This document shows positions 51,606 to 60,390 of a stretch of DNA of 64,000 bases, piece by piece. The first letter of the stretch is position 1, and each line of letters begins with the position of its first letter. The notes beneath the pieces are model-generated. The model had not been told where the DNA came from, did no database searches, and saw only the letters and a program-made list of their open reading frames with translations. Made by a program: the position numbers and the translations under genes. Source of the stretch: Phoebastria nigripes (Eukaryota > Chordata > Aves > Procellariiformes > Diomedeidae); contig JAYKAV010002628.1 in NCBI GenBank assembly GCA_035582835.1, forward strand, positions 244,971 through 308,970. Reading direction: 5' to 3'.

Positions 51606-54600
51606 ATGGGGGACTGGAGCATGCCCATCGGCTTGCTGGGTGAGGAGGTGGTGGCCCGGCTCTGTGAGCTCCTGGATAATGCCAGCCGGGGCTGGCGCAA
51701 GCTAGCCGAGGTGGCCGGGGCGGAGAAACGCTTCAAGTGCAGGTAAGGGTAGGGGGTCATCTCTGGGGGTCCATCCCCCACCAGATGACAGAACGCACGT
51801 GGGCACAGCCCTGCCATGGGCTGAGCGAGTGGCATGCGGGTTCCCCGGCCACCCCATCATGGCCACAGCCTGGGCTGGGGGCACTGCTGAGTCCCCCGGC
51901 GAGGGTCCCCGTCCTCTCCAGGTGGGAGGTGGGCTGTGGTGCTGAGCGCTGTGGGTGCCTTGCAGCGCAGAGGAGCTGGAGATGTGCTCGCTGAAGGTGC
52001 TGGAACCCCGCGGCAGCCCCACACAGTGCCTTCTGCAGCTCCTGGCTGAGCGTGACTGCACCCTCAAGTACCTGCTGGGCTGCTTGGAGAGGATGGGGCA
52101 CACACAGGCCTGCCAGGTCCTCAGCAGTGCCGGTAGGGATGGACAGTGGGGTCCCACGGGGCCTGGAGAGGGGCACTGGGGGACAGGGGCTCAGCAGAAA
52201 GAAAGCAGGGGGAGATGAGCAGCTCTTCCTGCTGGTGGTCTTGCTCTGGGTAGCGGGGTCCTGGGCAGGGTGGGATGGGATGGGATGGGATGGGATGGGA
52301 TGGGATGGATGCAGTAGGGTGAGATGGGATGGGATGGGATGTGATGGGATGGGGGGGGCGGGCAATGGGATGTGGTGGGACAGGCTGTGATGGGACCAGG
52401 TGGGATGGGACGGGATAGGATTGGACAGGTTGAGATGGGACAAAATGGGATGGGATGGGGTGGAGCAGAGCAGGGTGGGATAGGATGGAACAGGATGAGA
52501 GGGGGCGGGGTGCGCGGGATGGCACTGAATGGGACAAGGTAGGATGAGATGGTTGGGACAGGACACGGGTGGAACGGGACATGGTGTGATAGGATGGGGT
52601 GGGATGGGATGGGAGAGGACAGACTGTTGTGGGCAGGTGTGGGACAGGGTATAATGGGACAGGACAGGATGGGACTGGATGTGATGGGATGGTGCAGGAC
52701 GGGGGTCTCAGCCAGCTCAGGCTGGTCTCTCCTCTCCCGCAGTCCAGGACATGATCCGCATCACGGTGCAGCCTGAGTCGCAGGTGGTGACAGAGGGAAC
52801 GCAGGTGTCCCTGACCTGCTGGGCGACCGGCCCGCCGGGGCTCGCGTACCAGTGGTTCTGCGGGAAGCTGGAGGTGAGGTCCTGCTGCGCCACGTGGAGC
52901 AGGGCTCCCGGGCCATCCATGGCGAGGGCACCCAGACAGGTGGGAGGGAGCCCTTGACTCCTTGGCCCTCTCCTGTCTCGTAGGTGCCCGGAGCCACAGC
53001 CCCGGAGCTGGTGATCGACACGGCTGCCCCGCCAGGCCAGCCCGACTGGTACATCTGCCGGGTGAACTGTGGGGCCACCTTTGCCTTCTCCAGGTGGGCC
53101 CACGTCCAGGTGGAGAAGAGCAGCAGCCCCAGCTCAGGTGGGCCCCGAGATCTGCATCCCTGGGCTGGCACCCGTGGGGCACTGTTTGTCCCGTTGGGAC
53201 CAGGGTGGCTCCCACAGGGCACTGCTCACCCCATCGGGAGTGGGGTGGCTCCCGTAGGGCATCGCTTGCCATGTTGCGCCCTGGCTCAGCCATGAGGGTC
53301 TCTGAGCTTGCTGGGGTGATGGTGCCCATGAAGGAGCCGAATGCCCTGTGTCCTCCTCATGCCCGCTGGCTCATGCCACCCATGGGTGCCAGGGCCTGCG
53401 GGTGAGGGACCTGGGGCCTGGGGGAGCTCGGTGGAGCCCTGCCATGTCCGGGTGCCAGATTTTCCGCCCTGTCCCCTCCCCAGCCAGCGGTTACTGCCCG
53501 ACCATGGCGGGGCTGCAGATCCTGCAGCAGCCGCAGCCATGCCGTCTGGCCGAGGGGGACACGCTGGCGCTGGAGTGCAGAGCCATCGGCAACCCCCCGC
53601 CCCAGTACCAGTGGTTCAGGAACCGGCGCCCCGTGGAGGGCGCGCAGGCGCCCCAGCTCCAGGTATGGTGGGACCCCTGGTATGGCATGGTGCGGCATGG
53701 CACGGCATGGTGCAGCACGGCACAGCATGGCACGGCACGCTGCCTCAGCTGCCCGCTCCATCCTGCCGGCAGGTGAAGCTGGTGACGACAGCTGAGCGCG
53801 GCATCTACTCCTGCCGCGTGTTCAACCTCTTCCAAGAGGTGTGGAGCCGGGAAGTGGACGTGGAGATCGGTGAGGGCCCCGGTCAAACCTCCGTGGCCCC
53901 CCCACCCTGGCTCTGCTCTGCCCCCCTGCAAAGCCCTCTCGTGGCTGCCCCAAGGTTTTGGGGGGCTCCAGCCTCTGCCGGCAGGTGCTGCCGTGCACGG
54001 GGCTCCCTGACTCCCCGCTTTGCTGCAGGCCCGCGGCTCTTCGCCTCCGGAGGCTCCTGGCAGGAGGGGGATGGAGGTAGGTAGGGGCAGAGNGCACAGT
54101 CCCGACTGCTCTGCCCGCTACACTCCCTGGGCACCGCGGGGCCACGGCACAGCATTTTTCTCTTTCCAGACTCCCCGGAGTGCGGCAGCCCTGGCCAGCT
54201 GTATGGTAAGAGCCTGCCCAGGAGGGGTTGGTGGCCTGTGGGGCTGTGACCGCCCCCAGCGTCACCAGTGTCACCCCACGAGGCTCCACTCNGCCAGGGG
54301 TGCTTTGAGTGCAGCACGCTGGGGAGAGTGGAGCAGCAAGGCGGGGATGCCACAGGGCACCCCGGTACCTGGGGACAGTGACACCGGCCACAACCGGGTG
54401 TCACCTCTGTGGGCTGAAGGTAGCAGGGACAGCAGGAGCGTTCCGCTCTGTCCCCAGCACCTCCCTCTCCCGTCCCAGCAGCCACCGACAAAGTGGCCCT
54501 GCTGATCGGCAACATGCATTACCTGCACCACAAGCAGCTGAAGGCACCCATGGTGGATGTGCACGCCCTCAGCGCGCTCCTCCGCCAGCTCGACTTCAAG

Positions 54601-57215
54601 GTGGTCTCACTGCTGGACCTGTGCAAGGCCGAGATGCAGATGGCTGTCAACGAGTTCCTCCTCCTCCTCGACAAGGGCGTCTACGGTGCGGTGGCACCTG
54701 CCAGGGCAGCTCCAGCCAGGGGGGAACCGGGTGGTTTTGTGCTGGTGGGGTCTTGGGGGGTGGCTGGGCAAGAAGCGGACACTGGCAGGTCAAGGGATGT
54801 CATCTGCTATCCACCCCTCCTGGCAGGTTTGCTCTACTANGCTGGGCACGGCTATGAAAATTTTGGCAACAGCTTCATGGTGCCCATCGACGCGCCCAGC
54901 TCCTACACCTCGGCCCACTGCCTGTGCGTGCAGCGGGTGCTGCGGAGCATGCAGCAGCGCCGCACCGGTCTCAACATCTTCCTGCTCGACATGTGCCGCA
55001 AGAGGTGACCCGGCCCTGGCCACCAGCCCGGGGACAAGCTGCTGGGAGGTCCCGGCACGGGNGTGCCCGTGGGTGCTGGTTCCCTGGGGGAGCGGAGTGG
55101 AGCATCCCCAGGGTCCCATCCAAACCCATTGGCTTTGTCTGGATGCCCCAAAGCATCACTGTCCCAGCTGAGCCGGCAAATGCCATGATGGGTGGGCAGA
55201 AGGGCACGGGGCAGCCCCCGGGGTCTGGGGTGCCTTGGGGTGGGTTTTGGGGGGGCAGCAGGTCCCGGCTCTGCCCAGCAGCACTTCTCTCGCAGGAACC
55301 TCAACGACGACATCATCCCACAGGTCGGGGCACTGCAGGTCACGGCCAACATCGTCTTCGGCTACGCCACGTGGGTCCCCTCCCCACCACCCCCCAGCGT
55401 GGGCAGCGGGGCTGAGTCTCCCTCCCTGGCTCAGAGCGAGGCCAGGGCTCAGCCCCTCGCCACGGCTCAGCCCCGTTTGCACCCGCGTCTTTCCCCCCTC
55501 TCTGTGTATTGGCAGCATTGCTCCCTCTGGTCAATGCTGGAGGTGGTAGGCAAGCGGCAGCCCGCAGTCCTGGGCAGGGAGATGCCCATGGCGCTGCTTG
55601 GCTTTGAGCAGCACCTGAGGGGNTTAAGCCCTGAGGCTCCTCCGGAGCACAGGGATTTGGGCTGATGATGCTTTAAGCATCCAGGATCCGGCCATGGCTC
55701 CCACTTCTCCCCGGCACAGTGGCCNGATGGGTCGATGGGAGCGGTAGAGCCATGGGTGCCTGGCTCTGGCTTCCCCAGGGCTGTCGCCCTGGCGGGGGTT
55801 GGTTCCCAGGGGAGCAACAGAGCCCACAATGGAGCCNACTGCTGCCCCATCCCCACAGGTGTGCGGATGCTGAAGCCTATGAGCTGAGCCAAGGCGAGCT
55901 CTCCAACGGTGTCTTCGTCACCTTCCTCAAGCGCTGGCTGCTGGAGGACGAGAAGATCACGGTGCTGCTGGACAAGGTGGCCGAGGGTGAGTGGGGAGCG
56001 GTGGGGTACAGTGGCACCCCCCCATGGCCCCTGCTGACCCCCCATGCCCCCCCACAGACATGGGCACGCTGGAGATCACGCGGGGCCGGCAGGCGCTGGA
56101 GCTCCGCAGCAACCTCTCGGAGAGACGAGCTCTGACGGACCCCATCTGCCCCCCGGGCCAGGACGAGTCCTCCGCCAGGAACCTGCAGTGGGCCAAGGCT
56201 CACGGTGAGAGTTGCAGCCACCCCGTCTGGAGCTGGCAGCCGATGGGGGGACAGCGCCGAGTCGCAGGGAGAGGCAATGGGCAGCACCTGCTGGGTTTCT
56301 CCCACCCTGGAGGAGAGAAACCACCAGCACAGAGCCACCAGCCTGGTGGCAGGAGCATCATGATGTTGGTGTCCCTGCTCCGGGGTGACCCTGGCAGTCA
56401 CCTCACCCGCGGGTGCAGCTCCGGCCCTGAGCACCTGCAGGTCCCAGCCCCACGCTCGCTGTCCCCCCCCAGTCCTGCCAGAGAGCCGGCACCTCCGCTT
56501 TGACTGTGGCGTCACCGTCCAGCTGGGCTTTGCCGCTGAGTTCTCCAACATCATGATCATCTACACCCGCGTGGTGGCCACCCCCGAGGACATCATCAAG
56601 TGCGAGGCCAAGCTCACTGACATACCCGAGGTGGGGGCGTGTTGCCAAAGCCCGCACCGGGGCGATGCCGGGGAATAGGGTGGGGGGGGACCCGTGGTTG
56701 TTTCCATGGCTGGACGCTGTCCATGACAGGAGCTGGACGTGGACCTCAAGTGCACCAACAAGGAGAGCCCGGAGGAGGTGGGCAGCCCACTGGCGCCCGC
56801 CTGGAGCTTCGGCTGCCCCTCACACTGTCTCTACAGCCGGCTCTGCGGCTTGCAGAAACTGCGGGTAAGAGCTGCACTGGGTGGGGGCCCTTTGCTGGGA
56901 GTACAGCACGGCCGCGGCCGTGGCCCAGGATGGGTGCCCACGCTGCCGGTGCCCCCGCAGCAGGAGCTGGCGTTCACCGTCTGCCTGCAGTACCGCTACC
57001 GCGGCATGGACGACTTCGTGGAGGAGAGGCGGACGGTGAGCGTGGGGAAGCCGCTCATCGCCAAGCTCAACCTGCGGCTGGCGGCCTCCCCCTCGCTGCC
57101 CGGCAGCCCCCTCTCCGCCTCCCCCCCCGAGAGCTGGGGGGTGGCGGGGAGCTCCTGGGTCAACACCCCCGAGGAGAACCTGAGCCCCGAGGTCCCTGGC
57201 TCCCACTCCCTGTAG
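51606..57215 (+). CDS. MALT1-type paracaspase (PCASP2/PCASP3-like paralogue), complete, 16 coding exons
   Basis: MALT1-family paracaspases are Arg-specific cysteine proteases and scaffolds that act with CARD-BCL10 to activate NF-kB. Exons: 51606-51742, 51966-52132, 52743-52873, 52984-53137, 53484-53662, 53773-53869, 54029-54076, 54170-54205, 54482-54685, 54827-55004, 55296-55370, 55859-55986, 56058-56204, 56473-56630, 56730-56864, 56961-57215; phases join to 742 residues. Death domain about 1-100, Ig1 about 105-195, Ig2 about 197-288, caspase-like domain about 317-540, Ig3 about 560-690. Catalytic His392 (in GHGYENFG) and Cys441 (in LLDMCRKR) lie 49 residues apart, as in human H415/C464. Asp342, Asp439 and Glu477 match the human Arg-pocket residues D365, D462 and E500 at one constant offset. 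The TRAF6-site region PEETGS of human is PEEVGS here; the distal human C-terminal tail is absent. N at 54,840 turns an expected Tyr into TAN. Distinct from MALT1 by locus; which paralogue is uncertain. Confidence 0.92.
52268..52720 (+). repeat. (GGGAT)n minisatellite filling paracaspase intron 2
   Basis: Eight perfect GGGAT units at about 52,270-52,306 are followed by some 400 bp of degenerate GGGAT/GGGAC/GGGNNNGAT units up to the next acceptor. On the plus strand, which is the transcript strand, runs of GGG with 2-nt loops fit the G-quadruplex pattern. Confidence 0.85.
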
Positions 57216-57949
57216 AGGGACAGCGCGGCCCCCCCTTGTCACCGCAGTCCCCTGGGGCCATGTCTGTCCTGCTGGGGGGCCGGGGGCTGGAGGGGACAGA
57301 GGTGACATGCGCAGAGGCGGGTGCCGGAAGGGGGTGAGCCCCATCCTGGCCTGTGCCAGGGCGTGCGGGGCTTGCTGCGTGGCACGGCTGGGACTGGCTG
57401 GGCGCTGCCCGGTGTACACAGCACTGCCACCGNGGGTACAGGCGGTGCCAGCCCCACATCCCCTGGCATGGCAGTGCCAGCCCCGTATCCCAAGTCAGTG
57501 CCAGCCCCATGTGCCAGGACACGGCCCGGCAGCCCGGGGGGCAGAGTGCCCAGACCCCACGGCTCAGCTGGCGCGAGGCGTCGCACCGGGGCAGGGTTGG
57601 GTTCGTTCAGGCCTAGGAGAAATAGAGAGAAATAAGCAGATTAGGGGGCAAATCCCGCAGGAGGGGATTAGAGGGGGTGGGAGTGGGAGGGCTCCTGCTC
57701 TGCCACGAGGGGGTGGGAGAACCCCCCAGTGCCCCCAGTGCTCCCAGTAGCCCCCAGCGCTCCCAGTACAACCCCAGGCACCGGGCTGGGCCGGCCCCGT
57801 GTGGGCAGCGAGCGATTTCAGGACAGGATTGGGATCTAGGGGGGGGGAAATACCTTTTTGCTTGGATTTTTCCCAAATGTGGCCCCATGTGCCGGCGGCT
57901 GCAAACGATGCGAGGCGTGCTCCACCAGGTCTCAACCGGGGAAAGCAGC

Positions 57950-57955
57950 AATAAA
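57950..57955 (+). terminator. Probable poly(A) signal of the paracaspase gene
   Basis: AATAAA lies 735 bp after the stop codon and is the first canonical signal downstream. The intervening 3'UTR includes short CCCAGTG-type repeats near 57,725-57,775. Confidence 0.6.
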
Positions 57956-58154
57956 GAGGGAAGGGCAGGTGGCTCGGCGCTCCTACGGCTTTCCTGCATT
58001 TAAATGGCATTTTTTTGGGCCAGAAATATTGCCTGTTTCTGCACTAAGCGCAGTGCAGCACTGGGGCACCCATGGGAGGGAAGGGGCAACCGACCCCTCC
58101 TGTGAGGGTACCCCGGCATCCCCCACCACGATGCCCTGGGGCACGCCAGTGCCA

Positions 58155-58195
58155 CCCCATGCAAATTAGCTCATTTAAATAATTCGCATAACTCC
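58155..58195 (+). promoter_or_regulatory. AT-rich block with octamer motif (candidate regulatory element)
   Basis: A perfect POU octamer ATGCAAAT (58,159-58,166) is followed by TTAGC, TTTAAATAATT and CGCATAA. The block stands out from GC-rich flanks and lies between two genes, downstream of RAX2. Motif evidence only. Confidence 0.35.
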
Positions 58196-58409
58196 CCAAC
58201 CCCAGGGAGCCAGGGAGACACATCCTCATCCCGGGGCCTCTCTGTGCCCTCACTTTTGGGTGGCGGTTGCAAGACTGGGGGGGGAGCACCCTCGCCCCAA
58301 TTAGGCTCCGATCAAATGGGTCGGGGGGTGCTGAGCCTCCCGCTCTCCGCGCCAGCCAGCTTTTGTTGGCGCTTGGGAGGCCGAGGGGTGCCCCGGGCTG
58401 GCGCCAGCC

Positions 58410-58625
58410 TCGGCAATTATGTCATGTGAAAAGCGCAGCCCCCATTGAGCGCGTCCCTTCCCCCGGATCAAACCCCATTACTTCCGCGGCCGTTGCTTCA
58501 TTATCTCCCCGCCGGAGCACGCCTCTGCCGGGGCCGCTTCACCTCAGCCCCGGCCCATTAGCCGGGCTGGGGAGCCGGGGGAGCATCGATTATGCATTTA
58601 ATGGGTTGTTAAAGGTTTAATTGTC
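58410..58625. promoter_or_regulatory. Homeodomain-motif-rich block downstream of RAX2 (candidate enhancer)
   Basis: The block includes CAATTATGTCATGTG, CCATTACTTCC, TTCATTATC, ATCGATTATGCATTTAATGG and GGTTTAATTGTCAC: several ATTA/TAAT cores, an ATGCAT and a TGTCA-type site within 215 bp of otherwise GC-rich DNA. Such clustering is typical of conserved developmental enhancers. RAX2 is the nearest developmental gene. Confidence 0.35.
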
Positions 58626-59859
58626 ACTAACGAAGCAGACGAGCAGCAGCAGCCGGGGGACGGGGGACAAGGAGAAGGGTCTCGCCGGGGTCAGTGCCTC
58701 GCCTGGCCCGGTGGCATCCTGGCTGGTCCCGCCTGACCCCGGGGCTGTGGGGACGTCAGAGTCTGGCCCTGGGGCTGTTGGATTGGGGTGAGACCCCCGG
58801 GGTGGCGNGGCTACAGCCGGGGGTGCTGGCGCTGAGTGGGGTCTGGCCCATGTGGGGACACGGTGGGGATGGGGCTGCCTCAGCAAAGCCCCAGTTTGTG
58901 GCTGTCGTTGGGTCCGAAGCGGGAAGATTTTCTGGGGAAACACCTCGTTTTGCTGGGAGTGGAAGGTTGGCACTCGCCTCACTTCTCCAGGGACCCAGGG
59001 CACCCCAGGGACCTGGGGCACACCAGGACACCCCGGGGACCCAGGGCACCCACTTGCCCAGGGCTGAGCCCCCGTCTCTCACTGTCCCGGCCATGCTTCA
59101 GCACCTCAAAGCCACCGCGGGCTCAGCCATCTCCGCCGGAGCTGTGCTGGCCCTTGCTGCCACCNGGAGGGTGCTGGTGATGCTGGCTGTGCCCTGAGCC
59201 CCGGCGGGCAGGCAGGCAGGCAGGGTCCCCCCAGGGCTGCAGAGCCACGCCGGGGACCCCCGGGGACGTGGCACCTTGCCACCGCCACCTTGCTCCCACC
59301 TGGCAGGAACCGCTGGCAAGGAGTAAACCGGCCTTGGTGCAGCCCACCGTCCCCCGCTGCAGGGACCCCAGGGCTCCTGGCCAGCCTCCTCCTCTCGCCA
59401 GCCCTGTCTGGCGGCTGTGGGGGTGCCGCTGCCGCCCACCCTCCCGCTGGCACAATTACGGCAGCTTTGTGCCGCCAACATGTGGCCGGGTGGGCACCGC
59501 TGGGGAGCAATTAGGGCAGGTGGGCGGCGGGCGCAGCACCCGAGGGATGGCCGAGCAGATGCCCCTTGACATGCTGCCGAGGACGTGGCGCGGCACAAAG
59601 CCGGTCCCAGCTCNCAGCCGGGGGCCGGGTCAGGTCACCCGTGCCTGGATCCGGCCCCAGCCCCGCACAAAACAGCCCGAGGGAGCGGGGCGGGAGGGTG
59701 CCTGGGGACGATGCTCCTGCATTCCCCCTGGAAAGCTCCTTCCTGGCAGAGGCTCCACAGCCGCAGCGCGCTAACGAGTGGCACCGCTAACGAGCAGCAT
59801 GGCGGGCAGGGCCCTGGCAGCGCCCGACTCCAGCACGCGGCAGCCGTTCAGCTTATCTC

Positions 59860-59865
59860 TTTACT
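59860..59865 (-). terminator. RAX2: Variant poly(A) signal AGTAAA, possibly of RAX2
   Basis: The minus strand reads AGTAAA about 525 bp past the RAX2 stop. I found no AATAAA or ATTAAA on this strand between it and the stop. Confidence 0.25.
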
Positions 59866-60390
59866 CACAATACAACCGTCTTCTCAGTGCCAGCGCATCT
59901 ACCGGCACAACCAGCATTGCACCCCGATGCAGCTAAAAAAAATCCCCCCAAGTACTCCCTATGAAACTAGAGCTTTTCTGTTCGGTTTCGTTTAAATCTG
60001 CAGCATTAAAAAACAGATTAATAATAATGGGAAGAGGAAGGGGTGTGGGGAAAGGAGGTGTCCGACCGGGGGCGGTGGGTGGCCCAGTGGCACAGTCGGA
60101 TCCCTGAGCCTCAGCTGGATCCTCATCCCAGGCCGGTGCCTCGGCAAGGCAGAGGGGCCGTGGGCGGCTGCTGGGGTGCTCCCCCGTGGCGGGGTCCTGC
60201 CAGTGCCCCGGCTCACTCCCCTGCCACCGACGGTGCCGGCTCAGCACGGGGAAGATGCAGCCCGGCACCCCTGCCCCACGCCGGCTTTGGTCCTGCTGAG
60301 CATCCCACCGTCACCCCCTCACCCGCCCCGGGGCTGAGCTGATGCCGGGGGCAGGAGCCGGGGGCNGGCGGGGCCAGAGGGGAGCGTTCA

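Larger units (their letters stand above)
57980..60390. other. Spacer between paracaspase and RAX2, including the RAX2 3'UTR
   Basis: No coding exon is recognised. The low-numbered part has AT-rich blocks within GC-rich DNA (58,155-58,195 and 58,410-58,625). The high-numbered part should be RAX2 3'UTR on the minus strand. CACCC/GGGAC minisatellite-like units lie near 58,985-59,055. Confidence 0.5.

Noticed and set aside
52121..53329. 402-codon minus-strand ORF over paracaspase introns
   Set aside because: Its His/Pro/Ser repeats come from reading the GGGAT minisatellite backwards.
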